Below, in pieces: positions 17,618-24,876 of a stretch of 28,706 nt of DNA. Every line of letters starts with the position of its first letter. Position 1 is the stretch's first letter. The notes under the pieces were generated by a model. The model searched no databases. It saw only the letters and a list, made by a program, of their open reading frames with translations, and was not told where the DNA came from. The stretch comes from DATDRQ01 sp035291645 (GTDB lineage: Bacteria > Chloroflexota > Anaerolineae > Anaerolineales > UBA4823): positions 1 through 28,706 of the forward strand of contig DATDRQ010000066.1 in assembly GCA_035291645.1 (NCBI GenBank), given 5' to 3'. A program made the translations under genes and the position numbers.

Positions 17618-17623
17618 ATTATA
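17618..17623 (-). promoter_or_regulatory. Possible -10 box for dgt
   Basis: TATAAT on the minus strand in an AT-rich stretch just after the isopentenyl phosphate kinase gene. There is no -35 at a suitable distance. If used, the dgt leader would be about 210 nt and would contain the REP-like palindrome. Confidence 0.3.
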
Positions 17624-17637
17624 ACTTAGGATTTGAA

Positions 17638-18462
17638 TCACGTCCCTCTCACTACCGTCCCCCCGGCTACCCCCAGCAGGGCCTCCCGCACCGCTCCCTC
17701 CGTTTCCCCCGAGAAGATCAGCACCTCCAGACCGGGTACCTGTTGGGCCAGGTCCAGGCTGTGTTGCACCTTGCTGGCCATCCCGCCGGTCACGTCGGTC
17801 GCGGTCGAACCACCCAGCGCCGGCGCCACCTCCGCCAGGTTTTCCGGCGTGATCTCCGCGATCAGGCGCGTGCAGGCCGGGAAATCCGCCCATACCCCGG
17901 CCTCGATCCCCGCCAGCAGCAGTCGCTGAGGCTTAAGCCGGATCGCCAGGTGGGCGAACAGGTCTTCGGTGGACAGGATCGTCCCGCCGCGCGCCCTGTC
18001 GTAGACCACGTCCCCGAACACCACCGGCAGCAGGCCAGCCCGCAGGGTCTTGCGCAGCGGAGCCAGGTCCCAGCTGGCTACCCGTCCGTCGTCTGCGATG
18101 ACGCTGGCGACCGGCGGCAACGAGATCGCCGGCAGCCCGGCCCGCTGAAGCGCTTCCATCACCAGCCGGTTGAGGGTCGCCGCGTCGAACCACACTTCGG
18201 CGAAGCCGCGCCACTGCTCCGGGGTGTGCACACCCTGCCGGGTGCCATGCTTCTTCCCGGCGACGTGCCCGTACGAGCCCGAACCGTGCCCCAGCACCAG
18301 GCGCAGGTCCGGTTTCGCCTCCAAAGCCGCGCCGATCTCCCGCGCCAGCCTGTCCAGGGCACCCTGGCGCGGCGTGCGCGCCTGGCTCTTATCGGTGATC
18401 AGGGATCCACCCAGCTTCAGAAAAACCAGTTCCTCATGCACTCGAACGGGGCGACTACCCAT
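17638..18462 (-). CDS. Isopentenyl phosphate kinase
   Basis: An amino-acid-kinase-fold protein of 274 residues. IPK hallmarks (numbered from the GTG at 18468): LKLGGSLITDK (17-27; Lys18, Lys27) and GHGSGSYGHVAGKKHG with the IPK-type catalytic His68; then VFGDVVYD, STEDLFAHLA and ATDVTGGMASKV. It phosphorylates isopentenyl phosphate to IPP with ATP, the last step of the alternative mevalonate pathway. I prefer the ATG at 18462, because GAGGAG lies 7 nt before it. The GTG at 18468 would overlap the mevalonate kinase stop (GTGA) but has that Shine-Dalgarno almost touching it. Third gene of the UbiA-MVK-IPK operon. Confidence 0.93.
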   Translation of the reverse strand: MGSRPVRVHEELVFLKLGGSLITDKSQARTPRQGALDRLAREIGAALEAKPDLRLVLGHGSGSYGHVAGKKHGTRQGVHTPEQWRGFAEVWFDAATLNRLVMEALQRAGLPAISLPPVASVIADDGRVASWDLAPLRKTLRAGLLPVVFGDVVYDRARGGTILSTEDLFAHLAIRLKPQRLLLAGIEAGVWADFPACTRLIAEITPENLAEVAPALGGSTATDVTGGMASKVQHSLDLAQQVPGLEVLIFSGETEGAVREALLGVAGGTVVRGT

Positions 18463-18464
18463 GC

Positions 18465-19466
18465 TCACGCTCCTCTTTGAATCCGGCTCTCGCCGTTCTC
18501 CTCCCCCTTCGGCGATGCCGCGATGGTAGTGATCCAGGTCTGCCTGGCGCCTGCCCCCCGCAGAGCCAGGACGATCCGTTCGGCCTGGTCCGGCTCGACC
18601 AGGGCGATCATGTTGCCACCCCCGCCTGCGCCAGAGAGCTTCGCCCCCAGCGCGCCTGCTTGCCGGGCGGCCTGCACCAGGCGATCGAGATCCGGCGACG
18701 AGACGCCCATCTTCTCCAGGATGACCTGGTTCTCATTCATCAGTCGCCCCAGTTCCTCCAGATCCCCGCCTTCGAGGCACCCGCGAGCGCGCCGCGCCAG
18801 CGCGCCGGCCGCCGCGAACAGCCGCTCGTAATGCTCCGGGCGCGCCTGCCAACCCTGCCGCACCTCCCCCACCGTGATTGCGGTCGGGCCGGGGATGCCC
18901 GTGTCGCCGATAGCCAGGGTGAACATTCTCCCGACGGAAATGATCTCGATCAGGTTTTGCGGAGACCCGCGCACGAAGTAGACCGGCCTGCGATAGGCGA
19001 TCACCGTATTATCGATGCCAGAAGGCGTGCCGTGATATAGCTTCTCCACCTCATACGCCAGCCGGGAGACCTGCTCGTCCGCCAGCCGCCGGCCGAGGAA
19101 TTCAGCCGTGGCGCGGATGGCTGCTACCGAGACCGCCGCCCCGGAGCCCAACCCCGCCGCCGCCGGGATGGTGGCGGTGACGCGTAGATCGAAGGCCGGC
19201 GGGCGGGCGATCCCCAGTTCTTTGAAGACGCCGCGCAGCGCGGCAGCCAGCGGGTGGTTTTCGGGCAGGTCCTCCAGCCGTGCGTCTAACTCGATTGCGG
19301 GCGCCTGGAGGCGGATCTCACCGGCAGCCCGATCCGGCGCTGCCTTCACGATCGCCCGCGCCCGCACCTGCTCGACAGGCACCGCAATCGCCGGCTGCCC
19401 ATAGACCACGGCGTGCTCACCAACCAGGATGGCTTTTCCCGGGGCCGTCGCTGAAATGGCTGGCAT
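18465..19466 (-). CDS. mvk: Mevalonate kinase
   Basis: A 333-residue GHMP kinase: motif 1 PGKAILVGEHAVVYG (9-23), ATP-binding motif PAAAGLGSGAA (101-111), the mevalonate-kinase segment YHGTPSGIDNT (144-154, Asp152 as likely base) and motif 3 KLSGAGGGGNMI near 287. It converts mevalonate to 5-phosphomevalonate. With the downstream IPK this suggests a route in which phosphomevalonate is decarboxylated before the second phosphorylation; the decarboxylase is not in this window. It starts 9 nt after the UbiA-like gene stop, without a visible ribosome-binding site, so coupling is likely. Its end overlaps or abuts the IPK start. Confidence 0.94.
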   Translation of the reverse strand: MPAISATAPGKAILVGEHAVVYGQPAIAVPVEQVRARAIVKAAPDRAAGEIRLQAPAIELDARLEDLPENHPLAAALRGVFKELGIARPPAFDLRVTATIPAAAGLGSGAAVSVAAIRATAEFLGRRLADEQVSRLAYEVEKLYHGTPSGIDNTVIAYRRPVYFVRGSPQNLIEIISVGRMFTLAIGDTGIPGPTAITVGEVRQGWQARPEHYERLFAAAGALARRARGCLEGGDLEELGRLMNENQVILEKMGVSSPDLDRLVQAARQAGALGAKLSGAGGGGNMIALVEPDQAERIVLALRGAGARQTWITTIAASPKGEENGESRIQRGA

Positions 19467-19475
19467 GAGGTCGGA

Positions 19476-20357
19476 TTAGAACAAATAGAAAACGGCCAGG
19501 ACCGTGACGCCCCACAACAGGATGGTGATCTGTAGCGGGCGGTCCGTCAGGAAGTCTTCTTCCGGAGCACCGCCCCCTTGCTCCATGTTAACGATATACA
19601 GGTAGCGAAAGATGCCATAGATCATGAAGGGGATCGTCAGCATCATGGCGTGATTATCGGGCAGGTTCGGCGCCGAGAAGGTGTACAGGCTGTACGCCCC
19701 GATGGTGGTCGCCGAGACGATCGTGATGAACTGGTCGAGCAAAGGAATAGTGTAGCCTTCCAGCACCCGCCGGTGGGCGTTTGCCCCCTCCGCCAGAAGA
19801 GCCAATTCGGCGCGCCGCTTTCCGAATCCGATATACAATGCACCGAGCGTGGTGACAACATACAGCCAGGGGGAGAAGCGCGCGACGTGAATTAAGGTCA
19901 GGCCGGCCACGATGCGCAGCAGGTAGAAGCTGGCCAGCACGAATACATCGATGATCGGGATGTGCTTTAGCCACCGCGAATAGGTCAGGTTGAGCAAGAA
20001 GTAGCCGAGCAAGACCAGGCAGAAATAGGGTGATAACAGGTACGCCACAGGAAAGGCGAAGGCCAGCAACACCACTGCGGACCAACGGGCTACCGGGATG
20101 GGCAGCTCGCCGGAGGGTAAAGGCCGCAGCCTTTTCTTCGGATGGTAGCGGTCCGACTCCAGGTCAGCCAGATCATTGACAATATAGACCGCGCTGGCGA
20201 CCAGGCACAACAGTACAAACCCCGCCAGGGTTTCCAGGAAGGCCGGGATATTGTTTAACTGCTGGTCGAATACCAATGGGATGAAGATCAGCACGTTCTT
20301 CAGCCACTGGCGCGGTCGCATGGTTCGGATCAGGGCCTGCCCAGTCTGGCGATGCAT
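19476..20357 (-). CDS. UbiA-family prenyltransferase, decaprenyl-phosphate phosphoribosyltransferase-like
   Basis: A 293-residue polytopic membrane protein with about eight or nine hydrophobic segments. Near the N-terminus is RPRQWLKNVLIF; the first Asp-rich motif is NDLADLESD (61-69), followed by RYHPKKRLRPLPSGELP; GFGKRRAEL occurs in a later loop. This combination is the pattern of the phosphoribosyltransferases (Rv3806c-like) that transfer ribose-5-phosphate from PRPP to polyprenyl phosphate, rather than of quinone-pathway UbiA/MenA enzymes. The frame is open to 20417, but I place the start at the ATG at 20357: a perfect TATAAT ends 6 nt before it, so the upstream codons would not be transcribed. 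First gene of the isoprenoid operon. Confidence 0.85.
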   Translation of the reverse strand: MHRQTGQALIRTMRPRQWLKNVLIFIPLVFDQQLNNIPAFLETLAGFVLLCLVASAVYIVNDLADLESDRYHPKKRLRPLPSGELPIPVARWSAVVLLAFAFPVAYLLSPYFCLVLLGYFLLNLTYSRWLKHIPIIDVFVLASFYLLRIVAGLTLIHVARFSPWLYVVTTLGALYIGFGKRRAELALLAEGANAHRRVLEGYTIPLLDQFITIVSATTIGAYSLYTFSAPNLPDNHAMMLTIPFMIYGIFRYLYIVNMEQGGGAPEEDFLTDRPLQITILLWGVTVLAVFYLF

Positions 20358-20363
20358 GTGCGA

Positions 20364-20369
20364 ATTATA
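20364..20369 (-). promoter_or_regulatory. -10 box giving a probably leaderless UbiA-MVK-IPK mRNA
   Basis: TATAAT on the minus strand, then 6 nt (TCGCAC), then the ATG at 20357. Transcription would begin at or within one base of the start codon. No Shine-Dalgarno and no consensus -35 are seen. Confidence 0.6.
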
Positions 20370-20443
20370 CAATGATCCGCTTATTCCACCCGTTGAGACT
20401 GGTTGACAGAACTGCAACTTCTATGCAGATCGCCGCCCTGGCG

Positions 20444-20449
20444 TATAAT
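20444..20449 (+). promoter_or_regulatory. -10 box giving a probably leaderless PfkB-kinase mRNA
   Basis: TATAAT, then 6 nt (TTCTCT), then the ATG at 20456. No Shine-Dalgarno. A perfect TTGACA lies at 20403-20408 but is 35 nt from the -10, too far to be its -35. Confidence 0.6.
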
Positions 20450-20455
20450 TTCTCT

Positions 20456-21487
20456 ATGGACATCGAGCCAGCGCATCCCCTGGTCAGCTTTCTGCTGGCC
20501 GGCCAGCTCCGCCGCGACTTCATCGTGCTCCCCAACGGCGAGATGCGCTTGGATGTGCCCGGGGGAAACCTGCTCTACGCCGCGGCTGGCCTGGGGATCT
20601 GGGAGACTCCCGCCGCCTGCGGGCTGGTCGCCCGGGTAGGGGAGGACTACCAACAGGAGTGGATCGAGAAGATCGAGCAGCGCAGCTTCGACATTCGCGG
20701 CATCCGCCGGTTGCCGCACAGCGTTGACCTGCGTTCCTTCCTCGCCTATCCGGACCTGACCACGCGCCCGATCGAGAATCCGATCAATTTTTTTGCCGGC
20801 GTCGATTCCGCTTTCCCCCGCGTCCTGTACGGCTATCCGGACCGCTCCGGGGCGCCCGACAGCCGCACCCGCCTGGCGCCCACTTCCATCCGCCAGGTCG
20901 ATTTCCTCGAGGAATACCTGGATGCCACCGCCGCCCATATCTGCCCGCTGGACTACCTCACCCACAGCCTGATCCCTGCCGTCTTGCGGCAGGCTGGCTT
21001 TACCCTGGTCACCCTCGATCCCTCACCGGGTTACATGAACCCGTCCTTTCGCGACGATCTGCCCTCCCTGGTCACCGGGTTGACCGCCTTTTTCCCTTCC
21101 GAAGAAGAGGTGCGCGCCGTGTTCCAGGGTTATACGGACGATCTGTGGGAGATGGCGGAGCAGCTCGCCGGGTTCGGCTGCGAGTACGTGGTGATCAAGC
21201 GCGGCCAGAATGGGCAACTGCTCTTTGATTCGTCTGCCCGCGCCCGCTGGGAGATCCCGGCCTACCCGATTCAGGTGTTCGACCCGACCGGCGCCGGGGA
21301 TGCCTTCTGCGGCGGTTTCCTGGCAGGTTACCGGCGCACCTACGACCCGCTGCTGGCTGCCCTGCACGGCAACATTTCCGCCTCTTTAGTTCTTGAAGGG
21401 CACGGGCCTTTCTATGCACTGGAGGCGCTGCCAGGGTTGGCCCAGGCCCGCCTGGAAGCGCTGCACCAATCCGTCCGCCGGGTGTAA
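20456..21487 (+). CDS. PfkB-family carbohydrate kinase
   Basis: A 343-residue ribokinase-type kinase. N-terminal substrate-side motif DVPGGNLLYAAAGLGIWE (33-50), and the second PfkB signature FDPTGAGDAFCGGFLAGY (275-292) with the anion hole GAGD and catalytic Asp282. It phosphorylates a sugar, nucleoside or related alcohol with ATP; the substrate cannot be told. The region 95-140 (FLAYPDLTTRPIENPINFF) is an insertion compared with simple ribokinases. The frame extends back to 20372, but the ATG at 20456 is chosen because the TATAAT lies 6 nt before it and the PfkB fold begins there. It is divergent from the UbiA operon, with about 100 nt between the start codons. Confidence 0.87.
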   Translation: MDIEPAHPLVSFLLAGQLRRDFIVLPNGEMRLDVPGGNLLYAAAGLGIWETPAACGLVARVGEDYQQEWIEKIEQRSFDIRGIRRLPHSVDLRSFLAYPDLTTRPIENPINFFAGVDSAFPRVLYGYPDRSGAPDSRTRLAPTSIRQVDFLEEYLDATAAHICPLDYLTHSLIPAVLRQAGFTLVTLDPSPGYMNPSFRDDLPSLVTGLTAFFPSEEEVRAVFQGYTDDLWEMAEQLAGFGCEYVVIKRGQNGQLLFDSSARARWEIPAYPIQVFDPTGAGDAFCGGFLAGYRRTYDPLLAALHGNISASLVLEGHGPFYALEALPGLAQARLEALHQSVRRV

Positions 21488-21516
21488 GGTTGGAGGCGGT
21501 CTCAAGACCACGCACG

Positions 21517-21545
21517 CTTGCGGGCAAGCACCCTTGCGGGCAAGC
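21517..21545. repeat. Tandem 13-nt hairpin motif before the M20 peptidase gene
   Basis: CTTGCGGGCAAGC occurs at 21517-21529 and again at 21533-21545, a 16-nt period. Each copy (with the preceding G in the first) is nearly palindromic, GCTTG/CAAGC, around CGGG. It sits between the pfkB stop and the predicted -10 of the M20 gene, where an operator would be expected. Confidence 0.6.
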
Positions 21546-21564
21546 GCGGATTCGGAGACTGTCG

Positions 21565-21570
21565 GATAAT
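21565..21570 (+). promoter_or_regulatory. -10 box giving a probably leaderless M20 peptidase mRNA
   Basis: GATAAT, then 6 nt (AAAAGC), then the ATG at 21577. Same geometry as the two boxes around 20364 and 20444. No Shine-Dalgarno, no consensus -35. Confidence 0.45.
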
Positions 21571-21576
21571 AAAAGC

Positions 21577-22695
21577 ATGAACGATGCACTGACCAAGCAG
21601 GTGCTCGACCTGGCGGTCGAGATCCAGCAGATCCCCGCCCCGACATTCCAGGAGGGCGCGCGGGGAGCTTTCGTCCGGGCCCGCCTGGGCGCGGAGCACC
21701 TTCAGGACGTGACAGCTGATGCGATCGGCAACGTCTACGCCCGCCTGCCCGGCTTAGGCCGCGGCCGCCCGCTGGTCGTCTCTGCCCACCTGGATACCGT
21801 GTTTCCAGCCGGATCAGACCTGCACTTGATCAGACATACGGAGAAAATTTCCGGACCGGGGATCGGCGATAACTCGTTAGGCGTAGCAGGCTTGTTTGGC
21901 CTGCTCTGGGCGATCCGCCAAAATGGTCACCCCTTGCCTGGGGATATCTGGTTGGTGGCGAACGTCGGCGAGGAAGGTCTGGGCGACCTGTGCGGCATGC
22001 GCGCCGTGGTCGACCGCTTCCGGGACGAACCCCTGGCATATCTGGTCCTGGAGGGCATGGCGCTGGGGCAAATATACAACCGCGGCCTGGGCGTCCGCCG
22101 CTACCGCATCGCAGCCCGCACGGCAGGGGGGCATTCCTGGGTCGATTATGGCAACCCCTCCGCCGTCCACGAACTCGCCAGGTTCGCCAGCCAGCTGGTA
22201 ATCCTGCCCCTGCCCGACAAACCGCGCACCACGCTGAACATCGGCGTCGTCAGCGGCGGGTTCTCGGTGAACACCATCGCTGCCCAGGCTCAGCTCGAGC
22301 TCGATCTGCGTTCAGAAGGTCCGCACGCCCTGGCCTCGCTGGTCGCCCAGGTTGAAACCATGGTGGAGAAAGCCAACCGCCCGGGGGTCACGTTTACCGG
22401 CGAATTGATCGGCAGCCGCCCGGTGGGAGAGATCTCCCCCCATCATCCCCTGGTCGAACTGGCGTTGCGCTGTCTGAAAGAGGCCGACGTGCAGCCTTAC
22501 CTGAACATCGGCTCTACCGATGCCAACATCCCGCTCAGCCGCGGTCTGCCCACCATCTGTATAGGTCTTACCCTGGGCGATGGCGCCCATACCCTGGACG
22601 AGTACATCACCACCCGTTGGCTCCCCAAGGGGCTGGGCCAGCTGGTGTCCCTGGTACTGAACCTGTTCGAAGTCTACCCGGATGGATTCAATTAG
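21577..22695 (+). CDS. M20-family metallopeptidase/amidohydrolase
   Basis: A 372-residue M20 hydrolase. Metal-site motifs: SAHLDTVF (His71, Asp73), GIGDNSLG (Asp98), NVGEEGLGD (Glu132 catalytic, Glu133 metal), VLEGM, the dimerisation-domain GGHSW, and GDGAHTLDE near the C-terminus. Members remove N-terminal residues or acyl groups from amino acids and peptides. An N-succinyl-L-amino acid desuccinylase role, completing the menC-GNAT pathway at 1322-3328, is possible but only by family logic, as the gene is 18 kb away. The frame is open to 21490; the ATG at 21577 is preferred for its fold start and -10 box. Its TAG overlaps the stop codon of the convergent downstream gene. Confidence 0.87.
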   Translation: MNDALTKQVLDLAVEIQQIPAPTFQEGARGAFVRARLGAEHLQDVTADAIGNVYARLPGLGRGRPLVVSAHLDTVFPAGSDLHLIRHTEKISGPGIGDNSLGVAGLFGLLWAIRQNGHPLPGDIWLVANVGEEGLGDLCGMRAVVDRFRDEPLAYLVLEGMALGQIYNRGLGVRRYRIAARTAGGHSWVDYGNPSAVHELARFASQLVILPLPDKPRTTLNIGVVSGGFSVNTIAAQAQLELDLRSEGPHALASLVAQVETMVEKANRPGVTFTGELIGSRPVGEISPHHPLVELALRCLKEADVQPYLNIGSTDANIPLSRGLPTICIGLTLGDGAHTLDEYITTRWLPKGLGQLVSLVLNLFEVYPDGFN

Positions 22696-24812
22696 CGGCC
22701 CAAGCGCGCCCGCGCGTCGATGGCGACCGCCCCCATGCCCTCCTCCAAAACTCGTAACGGGTTGATCTCGATCTCCGCCAGCTGCGGGAAGTCCACCGCC
22801 AGCTGCGCCAGGCGCAGCAGCGCGTCCTTTACAGCTGGACGGTCTGCGGGCGGCAGGTTGCGGTAACCGTGCAGCTTTTTGCCTGCCCAGGTATTCTCTA
22901 GCATGGCCTCGGTCTCCTCGCGTGAGGGTGGAGCCAGGCTGAACTGGACGTCCTTCAACCCCTCCACCTCCACCCCGCCTGAACCGAACATCACCACAGG
23001 CCCGAAGTCGGCGTCCTGGATCGCCCCGATAATCACCTCCTGCCCCTCGGCGACCATCCGCTGGACGTACACCCCCTCGTTTTCTGCACCTGGCCAGGCC
23101 TTCCGGCTGTTATCCACTACAGTTTTGTATCCGTTCACCACCGCCCTCCGGTCGCGCAGATCGAGCAGCACACCTCCGTAATCGGATTTGTGCGCGACCT
23201 GCGGAGCAGCGATCTTTAGCACCACCGGGTAACCCATTTCGCCGGCCAGATTCGCTGCCTGTGCCGCCGAGGCCGCCAGCCTGGTCTGCAGGGTTGGGAT
23301 GCCATAAGCTGCCAGGATCTGGAAGACCTGCTCCTGTGAGAGCCAGCCCGGTTCCCGACCCTCGAGAATCACCCCTACAGCCTCTCGCTTCATCCCCTCC
23401 AGCCACTGAATCGCGTCTGCCTGACCGGTCCGCTCAGCCGTTAAGTACTCGGCGCGTTGCGCCAGGATGGCGAGCGCTGTCGCAGCCCGTTCCGGGAAGC
23501 GATATTCCGGCACGTGCGCCGCCCGAAAGTGCTCGACCGCCTCCTGGATCAGGCGTTCACCCATTAATGCCACCACGACGGGCTTCTGCGAGGTGAAGAT
23601 CACCGGGATGATCGCCTTGGCGATGCCGCCGGCGGTGTGCATCGGCGGCGGAGGCAGGATCACCATGGCGCTGTCCACTTCCGGCGCGCCCAACAGGATC
23701 CGCAGGCAGGCGGCATACTGCTGCGGCGAGGCGCCAGCCAGCATGTCAACAGGGTTGGTCAGGCTGGCGGCGGGGGGCAGCATCTCTTTCAGAGAAGCCT
23801 GCGTCTCGACGCTCAGCTGCGCCAGTCTCAGACCATGCGTCTCCAGCGAGTCGACCGCCGTCACCCCCGGCCCGCCGGCGTTGGTCAGCACCGCCACCGA
23901 ACGCCCGCCCGGCAATGGACACCAGGCCAGCGCCCGCGCCCAGTCGAATAGCTCTTCGGTTGTCTCCGCCCGGATCACACCCGCCCGCCGGAAGGCGGCG
24001 TTAAACGCATCTTCCGAGCCGGCCAGCGCCCCGGTGTGCGAGGCCACCGCCCGCTGGCTGCTCTCGAAGCGCCCTACCTTCAGCGCCACCACCGGCTTCT
24101 CCAGGGAGACCCGGCGCGCCTGTTCCACGAAGCGCCTGCCGTCGCTGACCCCCTCCAGGTACAGCGTCAGCACATGTGTATAAGGATCGGTGGACACCTG
24201 GACCAGCATATCCGTCTCGTTGACGTCTGCCTGGTTGCCCAGACTGACCAGGCGTGAGAGACCAAAGCCCTGGCCGCGCGCCCAATCGATCACCGCCGCG
24301 CAAATCGCACCCGAGTGCGAGACGAAGGCCACGTCGCCCGGGGTCGGGCCGGGCGGAGATAGGAAGGTCGTGTCCAGGGGTAAATGTGTGTCCAGCAGCC
24401 CGATGCAGTTCGGGCCGAGCAGCCGCAGGCCGTGCTCGCGGGCCAGCTTCAGGCACTCCGCCTCCAGCGCCGCCCCGTCCGAGTCCGTCTCCCGGAAACC
24501 ACCCGCCGCGATGATGGCGGCGTGGATGCCGCGCCGGGCGCACTCGCGCAAGGCTTCCGGGATGCCCGCCGCCGGGATCAACAGCACCGCCAGATCGACC
24601 GGGTCGGGCACCTCTGCCAGGTTGGGGTACACCGGGAGCCCCATCAGGCTGCCGTTGTGGATGTTGACAAAATGGATCGCCCCCCGGTAGCCGCTCTGTA
24701 CCAAGTTGCGCGACAGGCCGTATCCCAGCTTGGTCGGATCGTGAGAAGCGCCGACCACCGCGACGCCGGCGGGAGAGAAAAACGGTTCGAGGGAAGGATC
24801 GGTCTCAGGCAT
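22692..24812 (-). CDS. acd: Acetate-CoA ligase (ADP-forming), single-chain alpha-beta fusion
   Basis: A 706-residue acyl-CoA synthetase (NDP-forming): CoA-binding Rossmann domain (VAVVGASHDPTKLGYG, 17-32), succinyl-CoA-ligase-like domains with LLGPNCIGLL and the phospho-histidine His259 in ASHTGALAGSEDAF, then after a linker the ATP-grasp beta part (YPVVLKIAAPQVAHKSDYGG ... EIEINPL). Length fits fused ACD; the acetyltransferase domain of protein acetylases (Pat) is absent. It interconverts acyl-CoA, ADP and phosphate with acid, CoA and ATP, an energy-saving step of fermentation. GGAGG lies about 8 nt before the ATG. It is 64 nt downstream of the GH36 gene. The acyl substrate is not fixed. Confidence 0.9.
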   Translation of the reverse strand: MPETDPSLEPFFSPAGVAVVGASHDPTKLGYGLSRNLVQSGYRGAIHFVNIHNGSLMGLPVYPNLAEVPDPVDLAVLLIPAAGIPEALRECARRGIHAAIIAAGGFRETDSDGAALEAECLKLAREHGLRLLGPNCIGLLDTHLPLDTTFLSPPGPTPGDVAFVSHSGAICAAVIDWARGQGFGLSRLVSLGNQADVNETDMLVQVSTDPYTHVLTLYLEGVSDGRRFVEQARRVSLEKPVVALKVGRFESSQRAVASHTGALAGSEDAFNAAFRRAGVIRAETTEELFDWARALAWCPLPGGRSVAVLTNAGGPGVTAVDSLETHGLRLAQLSVETQASLKEMLPPAASLTNPVDMLAGASPQQYAACLRILLGAPEVDSAMVILPPPPMHTAGGIAKAIIPVIFTSQKPVVVALMGERLIQEAVEHFRAAHVPEYRFPERAATALAILAQRAEYLTAERTGQADAIQWLEGMKREAVGVILEGREPGWLSQEQVFQILAAYGIPTLQTRLAASAAQAANLAGEMGYPVVLKIAAPQVAHKSDYGGVLLDLRDRRAVVNGYKTVVDNSRKAWPGAENEGVYVQRMVAEGQEVIIGAIQDADFGPVVMFGSGGVEVEGLKDVQFSLAPPSREETEAMLENTWAGKKLHGYRNLPPADRPAVKDALLRLAQLAVDFPQLAEIEINPLRVLEEGMGAVAIDARARLGR

Positions 24813-24876
24813 GTGGGAGGCCTCCGCTGATCGGGTAGGATTTTGGGCAGGGATACGGCTTTCTGCGCGGCTCTGG

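Noticed and set aside
20403..20408. TTGACA as the -35 of the PfkB kinase gene
   Set aside because: The distance to the TATAAT at 20444 is 35 nt, about twice the workable spacing, and no other -10 lies at 16-18 nt.
20358..20417. Extended N-terminus of the UbiA-like protein
   Set aside because: The extra 20 residues overlap the -10 box and are not hydrophobic or family-like; the ATG at 20357 fits better.
22692..24812. Protein acetyltransferase Pat (GNAT plus NDP-forming synthetase)
   Set aside because: The 706 residues are fully used by the synthetase domains; there is no GNAT domain at either end.
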